From Methylorubrum aminovorans (GTDB taxonomy: Bacteria > Pseudomonadota > Alphaproteobacteria > Rhizobiales > Beijerinckiaceae), in NCBI RefSeq assembly GCF_022179725.1, contig NZ_BPRC01000014.1, positions 55,616 through 119,615 of the forward strand: DNA of 64,000 nucleotides. Direction: 5' to 3'. A program made the position numbers and the translations under genes. The notes beneath the pieces were generated by a model. That model searched no databases. It was given only the letters and a program-made list of their open reading frames with translations, and was not told the origin of the DNA. Positions 1-8,542 of the stretch are shown here, piece by piece (position 1 is the stretch's first letter; every line of letters starts with the position of its first letter).

Positions 1-526
1 AGGCTGTCGCGGGCGCATCGATGAGGCCGAGGCAGATCCGGCGCAGCCGCGCGTCGTTGGGCAGCGGCAGGGTGAGCTTGGTCTCCGGCGCCCGGCGGAT
101 CTCGTCGAGGACGAGCGCGGCGAGGTGGCCACCGCGTCCGGCCTCGTCGTAGAGCACGGGCTCGCGCGTCAGGGCGGCGAGCGCGGCGGCGAGCAGGGGC
201 GAGACCTCGATGACGCGGGCGCGGTCTGGAAAGCCGGCAATCGCCTCGACCGCGAGATAGGCCGAGCACATCGCGACCGCGCCGTGCATCACCACCGCGT
301 GCGGCAGGCGCGGCGGGATCCAGAGGGCATGCCCCTCCGGCACGACCCAGGTCCCGTCCTCGGCGCTCGCCATCATCAGGCCAGCGGTGGCGTAGAGGAG
401 CTGCGCCCGCGGATGGAAATGCCGCTCCGTGTGGCTGCTCGCGGCGAAGGTCTTGGGCATCACCGCGACCGCGCGCGGAACGTCCTGATAATCCTCGGCT
501 CGGATCGAACGCGTGATCGAAGGCAT
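1..526 (-). CDS. AraC-family transcriptional regulator, N-terminal part (truncated by window edge)
   Basis: Reading the minus strand from the ATG at 526 gives an open frame to the window edge (175 codons, no stop). The product begins MPSITRSIRAEDYQDVPRAV and has a cupin-like sensor segment: a HTERHFHPRAQLLYATAG stretch followed by WVVPEGHALWIPPRLPHAV, the usual signature of AraC/XylS regulators with an AraC_binding cupin. The helix-turn-helix region is only just entered (LPNDARLRRICLGLID) and lies mostly outside the window. It is transcribed away from the MFS transporter starting at 700, with a 173-bp shared upstream region. That is a classic regulator/efflux pair and suggests the regulator controls the transporter. 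The inducer is unknown. Confidence 0.85.
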   Translation of the reverse strand, partial: MPSITRSIRAEDYQDVPRAVAVMPKTFAASSHTERHFHPRAQLLYATAGLMMASAEDGTWVVPEGHALWIPPRLPHAVVMHGAVAMCSAYLAVEAIAGFPDRARVIEVSPLLAAALAALTREPVLYDEAGRGGHLAALVLDEIRRAPETKLTLPLPNDARLRRICLGLIDAPATA

Positions 527-699
527 GCCGACGCCCCGTTTGGCCCGATTGCGTACACCTTCGGCCCGACAGCATGCAACGGGTCATGTAGGAGAGGCAG
601 GCTTGTACCAAGCTGCACGCGACCCCGCGGATACCCGCCGCGCGGGCCCGTCGGCGATGAGGCGTCATCGTCGATGGGGATGCCGGAGATGCCCGCCCG

Positions 700-1896
700 A
701 TGGATGCCGAGACCCTGTCCCGCCGCACCCTGCGCTTCGTCAACGTGGCGCACGGCCTCGACCATTTCGTGCTGCTGATCTACCCGACCGCCGTCCTTGC
801 CATCGCCACGCAGACGGGCCTGAGCTACGGCGAGCTGATCGGGCTGGCGACCGGCGCCTTCGTCGCCTTCGGGCTCTGCTCGCTGCCGATGGGCTGGCTC
901 GCCGATCGGTTCGGCCGGCGCAACCTCCTGGCGGTCTTCTTCTTCGGCTATGGCCTGTCCTGCCTCGGCGTGGCGAGCGCGGCGAGCCCGACCGGCTTCG
1001 CGGTCTGGCTCTGCGTGCTGGGGCTCGCCTCGGCGATCTACCATCCGGTCGGCTCGACCATGCTGGTCACCCATGCCCGCCGCCTCGGGCGCGACCTCGG
1101 CGTGAACGGGGTGTGGGGGAATGCCGGCGCGGCTACCGCCTCGGGTGTCACGGCCCTGCTCGCGGCCGGCCTCGGCTGGCAGGCGGCCTTCATCGTGCCG
1201 GGCCTGTTCTGCCTCGCCGTCGGTGCCGCCTTCCTGGCTATGGTGCCCGGCGACGGCGAGGCCGGGGGTGGCAAGGCCGGGGGCGCCCCGCTCATTCCGG
1301 TGGCGCGGCCGCGTCCCCTCCTCGTCGTGTTCGCCTTCGCCATCATCGCGGGCGGGATGACCTTCAACATCACCACCATCGCCCTGCCGAAGGTCGTGGA
1401 CGAGGGCGTCGGCGCAGCGCTTCCGCTCGCCTTGATCGGATCGGTGGCGACCCTCGTCTTCGCCTTCGGCGCCCTGACTCAGCTCGCAATGGGGCGGCTG
1501 ATCGATCGCTACAGCCTGCCGACCCTGTTCCTGGCCCTCTCCGTCCTGCAGCCGCTCGGCCTGGGATTGGCGGCCGCGAGCACCGGCCTGCCGCTGCTCG
1601 CCGGCCTCGTGCTGACGATGGCGGCGCTCTACGGGCAGGTCGTCATCAACGATGCCATGGTGGCCCGCTACGTGCCCGCCGCCTACCGGGCCCGGGCCTA
1701 CAGCGTGCGCTACTTCCTCGGCTTCACCGTCAGCGGATTCGTGGTGCCGATGATCGCCGTGCTGCACGATCGCGGCGGGTTCGGGCTGGTGCTCGGGATC
1801 GCGGCGGGTTTCGGCGCCGTCATCGTCGCGGCGGCGCTCGGCTTCTTCGTGCTCACCCGCGGACCGGCCCCGCGCCCGCTCGTTCCCGCGGAGTAA
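700..1896 (+). CDS. MFS transporter, probable drug/metabolite efflux
   Basis: A 398-residue inner-membrane protein with about 12 hydrophobic segments, the normal size for the major facilitator superfamily. The loop after the second transmembrane segment has the motif-A sequence GWLADRFGRRNLL (about residues 65-77), diagnostic of MFS proteins. The central cytoplasmic loop is glycine-rich (GDGEAGGGKAGG). The start at 700 has a GGAG about 12 bases upstream and leaves no N-terminal extension before the first helix. A divergent AraC-type regulator lies immediately upstream. The substrate cannot be read from the sequence. The proton-driven mechanism is family knowledge; export is inferred from the motif and the regulator context. 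Confidence 0.85.
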   Translation: MDAETLSRRTLRFVNVAHGLDHFVLLIYPTAVLAIATQTGLSYGELIGLATGAFVAFGLCSLPMGWLADRFGRRNLLAVFFFGYGLSCLGVASAASPTGFAVWLCVLGLASAIYHPVGSTMLVTHARRLGRDLGVNGVWGNAGAATASGVTALLAAGLGWQAAFIVPGLFCLAVGAAFLAMVPGDGEAGGGKAGGAPLIPVARPRPLLVVFAFAIIAGGMTFNITTIALPKVVDEGVGAALPLALIGSVATLVFAFGALTQLAMGRLIDRYSLPTLFLALSVLQPLGLGLAAASTGLPLLAGLVLTMAALYGQVVINDAMVARYVPAAYRARAYSVRYFLGFTVSGFVVPMIAVLHDRGGFGLVLGIAAGFGAVIVAAALGFFVLTRGPAPRPLVPAE

Positions 1897-1945
1897 TGGA
1901 GCGGCCTGCCCGGCGGACGGCGGCGCCTTCGCCGGCTGGCCAGGC

Positions 1946-2689
1946 TCATCCCGCGCGGGCCGCGAGATACCGCGAAAACCCCTTGGCGCGCAGGTCGCAG
2001 GCCGGACAGGTGCCGCAGCCATAGCCCCAATCGTGGCGCTGCCCGCGCTCGCCGAGATAGCAGGTGTGGCTCTCCTCGACGATGAGATCCACCAGCGCCT
2101 GCCCTCCGAGGCTTTGGGCAAGCGCCCAGGTCTGCGCCTTGTCAATCCACATCAGGGGCGTGTGCAGCACGAAGCGGCGCTCCATCCCGAGATTGAGCGC
2201 GACCTGCATCGCCTTGATCGTGTCGTCGCGGCAATCGGGATAGCCCGAATAATCGGTCTCGCACATGCCGCCGACGATGTGGCGCAGGCCCCGACGGTAG
2301 GCGAGCGCGGCGGCGAAGGTGAGGAAGACGAGGTTGCGGCCCGGCACGAAGGTGTTGGGCAAACCGTCCCGCGCCAGAGCGATCTCGCTGTCGCGGGTGA
2401 GCGCCGTGTCGGAGATGTCGCCCAAAGCCGCGAGCGAGAGCGTGTGATCCGGCCCGAGCCGGCGGCCCCAGGCCGGATCGAGGCCGGCCAAACCCTGGCG
2501 CAAGCCCTCGCGCCGGTCGAGTTCGACCCGGTGGCGCTGGCCGTAATCGAAGCCGAGGGTCTCCACCTGCGGGAAACGATCGAGGGCCCAGGCGAGACAG
2601 GTCGCCGAATCCTGGCCGCCGGAGAACAGCACCAGGGCGCCCTCCCCCTGCACCGCCGGCGAAGGCTCGGCAGTCACCGGCACCGTCAC
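1946..2689 (-). CDS. queC: 7-cyano-7-deazaguanine synthase QueC
   Basis: This cytoplasmic enzyme converts 7-carboxy-7-deazaguanine to preQ0 using ATP and ammonia, in queuosine tRNA biosynthesis. The PP-loop LFSGGQDSATCLAW is near the N-terminus. The C-terminal zinc site has the form C(YLG...)GYGCGTCPACD, with four cysteines. The frame stays open upstream to 2836, but the true start is the GTG at 2689: its bases overlap the queD stop (GTGA), giving translational coupling, and homologues start just before the PP-loop. This gives 247 residues, the usual length. It is the downstream member of a queD-queC pair; queE is 3.4 kb away on the same strand. Confidence 0.93.
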   Translation of the reverse strand: MTVPVTAEPSPAVQGEGALVLFSGGQDSATCLAWALDRFPQVETLGFDYGQRHRVELDRREGLRQGLAGLDPAWGRRLGPDHTLSLAALGDISDTALTRDSEIALARDGLPNTFVPGRNLVFLTFAAALAYRRGLRHIVGGMCETDYSGYPDCRDDTIKAMQVALNLGMERRFVLHTPLMWIDKAQTWALAQSLGGQALVDLIVEESHTCYLGERGQRHDWGYGCGTCPACDLRAKGFSRYLAARAG

Positions 2690-3042
2690 TCGCCCTCGTA
2701 CTCGGCCCAGGAATACGGCGTCTCGAAGATCCGCACGCTGGCAAGCCCCGGAATCGACGGCTTGGCGCGGTGCCAGATCCAGGCCGCGATATGCTCGGCG
2801 GTCGGGTTCTCCAGCCCCTCGATCTCGTTGAGGCAATGGTGGTCGAGCCGCTCCAGGAGCGGGGCGAAGGCGCTCTCGATGTCGTAGAAATCGACCACCC
2901 AGCCCGTCGTCGGATCGACCTCGCCCGCCACCGTCAGCTCCACGCGGTAGGAATGCCCGTGCATGCGGTGGCAGCGGTGGGTCTCGGGCACGTTCGGCAG
3001 GCGGTGGGCCGCCTCGAAGGTGAAGGCCTGGGTGATCTTCAT
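2686..3042 (-). CDS. queD: 6-carboxy-5,6,7,8-tetrahydropterin synthase QueD
   Basis: A 118-residue enzyme that turns 7,8-dihydroneopterin triphosphate into 6-carboxytetrahydropterin, the second step towards preQ0. The zinc ligands typical of the PTPS fold are visible as H13 (AAHRL) and H28/H30 (MHGHSY). The catalytic Cys24 sits in THRCHRMHGH, which marks QueD rather than eukaryotic PTPS. A conserved DHHCLNE follows at about residues 67-73. The start at 3042 (MKITQAF) is the family start; the longer open frame upstream is spurious. The stop overlaps the GTG start of queC. GTP cyclohydrolase I, needed for the substrate, is not in the window. Confidence 0.94.
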   Translation of the reverse strand: MKITQAFTFEAAHRLPNVPETHRCHRMHGHSYRVELTVAGEVDPTTGWVVDFYDIESAFAPLLERLDHHCLNEIEGLENPTAEHIAAWIWHRAKPSIPGLASVRIFETPYSWAEYEGE

Positions 3043-3293
3043 CGCGCGATCTTCACGGGGTCTGGAACGGTCCCGCCGCGACAGGCTGCGGGTTGGCGGC
3101 CGCCCGCGGGCGCACCGAGATCGTGGATATGTCACCGCCACCGACGAAATGCACCCTCTATCCGGTCCCTCGCGTTGCGATAGAACATCGCCGCAAAGGC
3201 GGCCGCCGGCTTTCGGGAGAAGACACTGCAAGCGGAAGAGGATGGAGGATCGGGCGGGATCCGATATCGGCCCCGATGCGCGAGCGCTGTCAC

Positions 3294-4001
3294 TCACGCC
3301 GCGGCATTGGCCTCGGCCGGCGCCATCGCGACGAAGGCGATCAAACCGATCAGAACCAGGATCGGCAACGTGATGCAGCCGAAGGCGAGGTGGGCGATCC
3401 CGAAGGCTCCGCACAGGGCGCCCGCGGCGAAGGTCAGAATAGCCGGCAGCACCCGCAGCAACCGCGCGCGCGCCGGAGCGGCGCTCCCGGACGGTTTGAG
3501 AACGAGATCCGTCGCATCGATGACGGCTTGACTCACGCTCACGGTCATCACCGTCGTCGGAGCCAGATGGCCGAGCGAGAGACGGCCGATCGCGTTCTGC
3601 ACGCCCATGGCCGCGACGGCGAGCATGCCCACGATCAGGGCCGAGGCACCGTCCGGCGCGTCGAGTGGCAACGCCAAGGTTCCGCACAGGCCGAACCCCG
3701 CGAGCAGGGCGGCCTCCGCGGCGAGCAGCCAGGGCAGCGGATCGGCACCGCGCCGCTCCAGGAGCAGTGCGAGGAGGCGGGTCGCCGCCACAGCCACCAT
3801 GAAGACGGGCAGAGCCAGGACCTTCGCCAGCACGCCGCTCGAACTCGCGACCAGTTCGGCGCCGATCAGGACGAAGTTTCCGGTGACATGGGCCGTGAAC
3901 AGGCCTGTCAGCGCGATGAAGGCCGCGGCATCGACGAAGCCGGCCACGAAGGCGAGGGCCGCTCCGGCGGACGTGCCGCCACCCGAGGTCTGCCACTTCA
4001 C
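3294..4001 (-). CDS. DUF1275 (YoaK family) membrane protein
   Basis: A 235-residue very hydrophobic protein with about six predicted transmembrane segments and short loops. The family signature is GFVDAAAFIALTGLFTAHVTGNFV (residues about 21-44). A conserved AMGVQNA follows near residue 135 and TTVMTVS near residue 150, as in other DUF1275 proteins. The function of the family is unknown. It lies between the queDC pair and a small membrane protein on the same strand, with about 250 bp of non-coding DNA separating it from queD, so it is probably transcribed separately. Confidence 0.85.
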   Translation of the reverse strand: MKWQTSGGGTSAGAALAFVAGFVDAAAFIALTGLFTAHVTGNFVLIGAELVASSSGVLAKVLALPVFMVAVAATRLLALLLERRGADPLPWLLAAEAALLAGFGLCGTLALPLDAPDGASALIVGMLAVAAMGVQNAIGRLSLGHLAPTTVMTVSVSQAVIDATDLVLKPSGSAAPARARLLRVLPAILTFAAGALCGAFGIAHLAFGCITLPILVLIGLIAFVAMAPAEANAAA

Positions 4002-4147
4002 GAGAGCTTCCTACATTGATCGGCGTTGAACGCGTTTCGACGCACGAGAGCTGTGCCCGACCCGATTGCGTCAGGCCGGCCGCTCACGATCCTTGTGTTG
4101 TCGCGCGCTCTCTCGACGAACCAGCTCCCACTTCGTCGGAGGGCGCC

Positions 4148-4366
4148 CTAATCCCGGGGCGAATCGACGATCACGGTGACCGGCGCCCGAGGATTGGCAA
4201 AGTAATCCGGCCATCGATCGCAAAGGACCATGATCACCGTCACCAGCAGGACGGTCGCCAGAAGGAAGGCGAGCGCTTCCGTGACCTGATGCGCCCATCT
4301 GCCGAAGGCCGGGATCGCGACGAATCCGCCGATGAAGATCATGGTTATGGCAAGGGGAGCGGTCAT
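4148..4366 (-). CDS. small two-helix membrane protein, unknown
   Basis: A 72-residue open frame with two long hydrophobic stretches (MTAPLAITMIFIGGFVAIPAF and EALAFLLATVLLVTVIMVL) and a short polar tail. It matches no family I recognise. It sits divergently from the LysR regulator at 4463, the arrangement usual for a LysR target. No good Shine-Dalgarno sequence is visible upstream (the bases before the ATG are pyrimidine-rich on the coding strand), so the start, and the gene itself, are not certain. The hydrophobic pattern and the absence of a better frame here argue for it being real. Confidence 0.5.
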   Translation of the reverse strand: MTAPLAITMIFIGGFVAIPAFGRWAHQVTEALAFLLATVLLVTVIMVLCDRWPDYFANPRAPVTVIVDSPRD

Positions 4367-4462
4367 CGGAGGAAACCTGGCGCTGATGGTGGACTGCCGG
4401 TTCGATCTGGACCTTAAGCCTGCCGGGCTCCAGAGCCATAAGGATATCGGCTATCACGAACC

Positions 4463-5335
4463 ATGATAAGCAACCTGAACGTCGATCAGATCCGCTCGTT
4501 CCTGGCCGTGGTTGAGAGCGGGGGCTTCACGGCCGCTGCGCAGATGCTCGGGGTGCGGCAATCCACGGTCAGCGGGCATATCGCGCGGCTGGAGCAGGCG
4601 CTGGACCGTTCGCTCCTCATGCGCGACACCCATCGGGTTGCCCCGACCCCGGATGGCCAAGCCATGATCGGCTTCGCGCGCGAGGTCGTGGAGGCGCACG
4701 ATCGGCTTCGCGCCTTCTTCTCGCCGGGCGGCCTGCGCGGCCGCATCCGCCTCGGCGTCTCCGAAGACTACACGCTCTCGGCCCTGGCTCAGGTTCTGGC
4801 GCGATTTGCCGAGCGCCACCCGTCGGTGGACCTGCAGCTGACAGTCGGGCTCAGCCGGGCCCTCTACCAGGGCTACGATGCGGGCGAACTGGATGTGATC
4901 TTCTGCAAGCGCCGACGCGGCGATCCGCGCGGCGAACTGGCTTGGGCGGACGAGCTGATCTGGGCAGGCCGACCGGGCCTGGTTCCCGATCCGGCGCTGG
5001 CCTTGCCCCTTGTCCTCTATCCGCCGCCTTCGATCACGCGCACCCTGGCCCTCGATGCCCTCGAAGCCGCGGGCCGTTCCTGGCGGATCGCCTGCACCAG
5101 CGGCAGCCTGATGGGGCTGCGCGCGGCCGTCGAAGCGGGGCTGGGCATCGCGCCGCACTCGGCCAGGGTGATGCCGGCGGGACTGGCGCCGATCCCGGAG
5201 ACGGCCGGCCTGCCGCCGATCGGCGAGGTAGAGTTCGTGGTGCTCGGCTCAGGCCGCCAGCATGCCGTCGCGACGGCGCTGCAGGAGACGCTCCTCGCGA
5301 GCACGGCGGAGCTTCAGGCCGCCCCGGAGGGGTGA
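4463..5335 (+). CDS. LysR-family transcriptional regulator
   Basis: A 290-residue DNA-binding regulator. The N-terminal winged HTH runs from residue 4 to about 63 (VDQIRSFLAVVESGGFTAAAQ...QSTVSGHIARLEQALDRSLL). It is followed by the linker helix and a periplasmic-binding-protein-like effector domain beginning at about residue 90 (GRIRLGVSEDYTLSAL). Length and layout are standard. The ATG at 4463 directly follows a short AT-richer segment shared with the divergent small membrane protein gene, which it may control. The effector ligand cannot be inferred. Confidence 0.9.
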   Translation: MISNLNVDQIRSFLAVVESGGFTAAAQMLGVRQSTVSGHIARLEQALDRSLLMRDTHRVAPTPDGQAMIGFAREVVEAHDRLRAFFSPGGLRGRIRLGVSEDYTLSALAQVLARFAERHPSVDLQLTVGLSRALYQGYDAGELDVIFCKRRRGDPRGELAWADELIWAGRPGLVPDPALALPLVLYPPPSITRTLALDALEAAGRSWRIACTSGSLMGLRAAVEAGLGIAPHSARVMPAGLAPIPETAGLPPIGEVEFVVLGSGRQHAVATALQETLLASTAELQAAPEG

Positions 5336-5510
5336 GCCTCCCCCTGTCGAGCAACGCGGCCGCACGTCGCCTGCCGAGCACGGGGCGCCCGAGTCATCGG
5401 AGGGCTCGGGGCGCGGATCGATGACGAGGACGATGCCGGGAAGCGGGCCTTCCACGCATCGAAGAAGAGCCGAAAGCAAGCGTCGCGTCGCCGCCTGCTC
5501 GGGATTGCCC

Positions 5511-5939
5511 CTACCGCTCACGGATCGGCCGCAGCGGACCGTTGAAGGGACCCGGCTTCATGCCGTGTTCGCGGGCGCGTGCACCGATCAGCGCCTGGCC
5601 GCCCAGCAGAGAGGCAATCGGCGCGGACTGCATCTCGACGCTGTTGAGGGCGCGCCCGATCTGCCGCCCCTCCCACCAAAGCTCGGCGAAGAGAACGGCG
5701 AGGAGTCCGAGCAGCCCCCAGGTCGTGAGATCCCAGCCGAGGATATAGACGCCGTAGGGCGGCGACAGGGCGGTCCCGAGATACGACAGGCCGATCGCCG
5801 CCGCGAAGCCGAGGACGAGGATCAGGGGCAGGCGGATCATCAGGCGCCGGTAGTGGCGCAGGGCGAGGTTGAGGTCCTCGACGGAGGAGTGATCGAGCCC
5901 GAGCACCGGGGAATTTGGCAGCGTGGAATCAGGCGTCAT
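5511..5939 (-). CDS. hypothetical membrane protein (two transmembrane helices)
   Basis: A 142-residue protein not assigned to a family. The start at 5939 (MTPDSTLPN) is chosen because GAAGGAC lies 8-14 bases upstream; the frame runs open further up but without a better site. An N-terminal soluble segment (HSSVEDLNLALRHYRRLM) is followed by two hydrophobic helices at about residues 38-58 and 71-88, then an amphipathic C-terminus. The topology suggests a small inner-membrane protein with both ends cytoplasmic. It is co-directional with queE but 144 bp downstream of it, so it could be read through from queE. Confidence 0.65.
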   Translation of the reverse strand: MTPDSTLPNSPVLGLDHSSVEDLNLALRHYRRLMIRLPLILVLGFAAAIGLSYLGTALSPPYGVYILGWDLTTWGLLGLLAVLFAELWWEGRQIGRALNSVEMQSAPIASLLGGQALIGARAREHGMKPGPFNGPLRPIRER

Positions 5940-6083
5940 CGGGCGTCCTTCGGCCGTAGGGGCGCCGGCCGGGGCCGGCCGCGCTGGCGCGCGAACGTGG
6001 TCGAGGCGGACGCGAGATGCAATCGCCGGCCGCATCGATTCGGCCGGCCTACCATCATCGGCTGCGGGAGCCGGGCGGCGCCG

Positions 6084-6722
6084 TCACGGAATCCCGATGA
6101 TCTTGTGCGTCTGAAGCGAGAGCCGCCAGCGGGCATTCGCCCGACAATAGGCCACCGCCGCCGCGGTGTGGACGGCGGCCTCCGGCCCGTCCATGGGCTG
6201 CAGGAAATGGTGCCGGAAGGGCAGGTCCGAAAAACGCTCCGGCGCGGCCTCGGCCTCCGCCTGCGGGAAGACCAGCTTCAACTCGTCGCCCGAGGTCTGG
6301 ACCAGCGGGTTGCCGGCCTTGGGGCTCACGCAGATCCAGTCGATGCCGGCCGGGGCGGGAAGCGTCCCGTTGGTCTCCACCGCGACCTCGAAGCCGCGGG
6401 CATGGGCAGCGGCAATCAACGCCTCGTCGAGCTGCAGCAACGGCTCGCCGCCTGTGAAGACGACGTAGCGGTTGGCATCGCCCCCGGCCCAGGTCGCGGC
6501 GATGGCGTCCGCCAAGGCTTCGGCCGAGGCGAAGCGCCCGCCGCCCTCCCCGTCCATGCCGACGAAATCGGTGTCGCAGAAGCGGCAGGCGGCGCCCGCC
6601 CGGTCCTCCTCGCGGCCGGACCAGAGATTGCAGCCGGAAAACCGGCAGAACACCGCCGCGCGCCCAGCCTGGGCGCCCTCGCCCTGAAGTGTGTGGAACA
6701 GTTCCTTGACCGCGTAGGACAT
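6084..6722 (-). CDS. queE: 7-carboxy-7-deazaguanine synthase QueE
   Basis: A radical SAM enzyme that rearranges 6-carboxytetrahydropterin to 7-carboxy-7-deazaguanine, the step between QueD and QueC. The cluster-binding cysteines are spaced CX14CX2C (SGCNLW...AACRFCDTDF), the insertion-containing variant known for some QueE proteins, rather than CX3CX2C. A glycine-rich VVFTGGEPLLQ and a VETNGT motif follow. The start at 6722 (MSYAVKELFHTLQGEG) matches the family N-terminus and gives 212 residues. With queD and queC nearby on the same strand, all three preQ0-specific steps are in this 4.8-kb stretch, although not in one operon. Confidence 0.92.
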   Translation of the reverse strand: MSYAVKELFHTLQGEGAQAGRAAVFCRFSGCNLWSGREEDRAGAACRFCDTDFVGMDGEGGGRFASAEALADAIAATWAGGDANRYVVFTGGEPLLQLDEALIAAAHARGFEVAVETNGTLPAPAGIDWICVSPKAGNPLVQTSGDELKLVFPQAEAEAAPERFSDLPFRHHFLQPMDGPEAAVHTAAAVAYCRANARWRLSLQTHKIIGIP

Positions 6723-6993
6723 CGTCGCGCTTTTCTGCCAGGGCTTGCCCTTACCCTCGCCAGGCCCAGAAGACCAAGCCGCGCACGATTTCGCGGAACG
6801 CAACCCCGGTCAGCAGCTTAACCGTGGGCAAAACCCCTTGGTCTGCCATGCTCTCGCCACGGAGGGCACGTTGATGAACGGGTCTCCTCGATCCGACGTG
6901 TTCCGGACGCATCCCTCGCGAACGTCCGGGGCCGGCAACGAAAATCCTGATCCGCGGCGTCCCGCGCCCTCACACCCTTTCGAGATTGGCCCG

Positions 6994-8481
6994 ATGGTGA
7001 ACCGTGTTTGGGGACGGCTGATCGGCACCCTCACCGCCCTCGGCCTGATGGCCGGAGCGGCCTCGGCGGTGACGGCGCCGATCCTCGTCGTCGATGCCGA
7101 TTCCGGCAAGGTGCTCTACAGCCAGGGCGCGACCGACCCATGGTATCCGGCCTCGATCACGAAGCTGATGACCGCCTACGTCGCCCTCGACATGGTGCGC
7201 CAGGGCAAAGTCTCCCTCGACACGCTGCTCACGATCTCACCGGCCGCCGCCGCCGAGCCGCCCTCGAAGATGGGCTTCAAGCCGGGCACGCAGATCACCC
7301 TCGACAACGCCCTCAAGATCATCATGGTCAAGTCGGCCAACGACGTGTCTTGGGCGATCGGCGAGGGTCTCGGCGGTTCCGTCGAGGGCTTCGCCGACAT
7401 GATGAACGAGACCGCGCACCGGATCGGCATGCGCGAGAGCCGCTGGTACAATCCCAACGGCCTGCCTGAGCCGCGGCAATGGACCAGCGCCCGCGACATG
7501 GCGATCCTCGCCCGCGCGCTGATGCGCGACTTCCCCAACCAGCAGGCCCTGTTCTCGATCTCGGCGATCCAGTTCGGCCGGTCGGTGATGGCCAACCATA
7601 ACGGCCTGCTCGGGCGTTATCCCGGCGCCGACGGCATGAAGACCGGCTTCATCTGCTCGGGCGGCTTCAACGTGGTGGCGACCGCGACCCGCGGCGGCCG
7701 GCGCATCATCGCCGTGGTGATGGGCCAGCCGAGCGCCCGCGAGCGCGACATCAAGGCGGCCGACCTGTTCGATTACGGCTTTGCCCAGTCGGCGGGCTGG
7801 ACCGCGCCGACGCTCGAATCGCTGCCGGCCTCCAGCGTCGCCACCCCGCCGGACATGCGCCCCTACATCTGCGACAAGCGCAAGCCGATGCCGGTGGACG
7901 AGGGCCCCGGCGCCCTGACCGCCAGCGGCCCCGGCGCCGACAGTGCGGCGACCCGACTCCTCGGCTCGGCCACGCCCGACGCCGCCAACCTCGCCTTCGC
8001 CGCGCTCGGCAACGCCAATGTCCGCGGGCGCACCCTGCCGCCGCGGGCGCCGCTGCAGCCGATCCCGGTCTGGATCGGCAGCAGCCCCACCGAGGGCGCG
8101 ATGGCACTCGCTCGTCAGGAGCAGGAGGCGCAGGCCGCCAAACAGGCCGCGCTGGAAGCGGCCCAACGCAAGCGCGCCGAGGCCAAGGCGGCCAAGGACG
8201 CGGCCAGAGAAGCGGCCAAGCAGGCGGCCTCCGAGAAGGCCGCCAAGGCCCGCGCCGCCGCGGTAACGGCGCCGAAGCCAGCCGCGAAGACTGCGGCCAA
8301 GGAAAAGAGCGTGCCGGCCGCGACCAGCGCCTACACGGCTGTCGAGGCCGCGCCGAAGGCGGCCGCGAAGCCGGCCCACAAGCCCGCTGCGTCCGCCGCG
8401 AAGAAGCCGGAAGCGAAGAAACCCGAGGCAAAGCCTGCCGCCAAGAAGGCGGACAAGAAAGCCAAGAACGACGAGTCGTAA
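6994..8481 (+). CDS. D-alanyl-D-alanine carboxypeptidase (PBP5/6-like) with Ala/Lys-rich tail
   Basis: A periplasmic penicillin-binding enzyme of peptidase family S11 that trims the terminal D-Ala from peptidoglycan pentapeptides. A signal peptide occupies about residues 1-25 (LIGTLTALGLMAGAASA). The three catalytic motifs are SITK (Ser54/Lys57), SAN (114-116) and KTG (216-218). After the catalytic domain comes a long tail from about residue 365 to 495. The tail includes a run rich in alanine, lysine and proline (KKPEAKKPEAKPAAKKA) that should be highly basic and disordered, perhaps binding peptidoglycan or the membrane surface. The start at 6994 is chosen because the signal peptide follows directly; the open frame continues upstream to 6745 without homology. 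Confidence 0.9.
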   Translation: MVNRVWGRLIGTLTALGLMAGAASAVTAPILVVDADSGKVLYSQGATDPWYPASITKLMTAYVALDMVRQGKVSLDTLLTISPAAAAEPPSKMGFKPGTQITLDNALKIIMVKSANDVSWAIGEGLGGSVEGFADMMNETAHRIGMRESRWYNPNGLPEPRQWTSARDMAILARALMRDFPNQQALFSISAIQFGRSVMANHNGLLGRYPGADGMKTGFICSGGFNVVATATRGGRRIIAVVMGQPSARERDIKAADLFDYGFAQSAGWTAPTLESLPASSVATPPDMRPYICDKRKPMPVDEGPGALTASGPGADSAATRLLGSATPDAANLAFAALGNANVRGRTLPPRAPLQPIPVWIGSSPTEGAMALARQEQEAQAAKQAALEAAQRKRAEAKAAKDAAREAAKQAASEKAAKARAAAVTAPKPAAKTAAKEKSVPAATSAYTAVEAAPKAAAKPAHKPAASAAKKPEAKKPEAKPAAKKADKKAKNDES

Positions 8482-8542
8482 AGGGTTTCCGCGGGCGTCC
8501 GGCGCGATCATATCGGGGCCGAGACACAGACTGCGACCCCAC

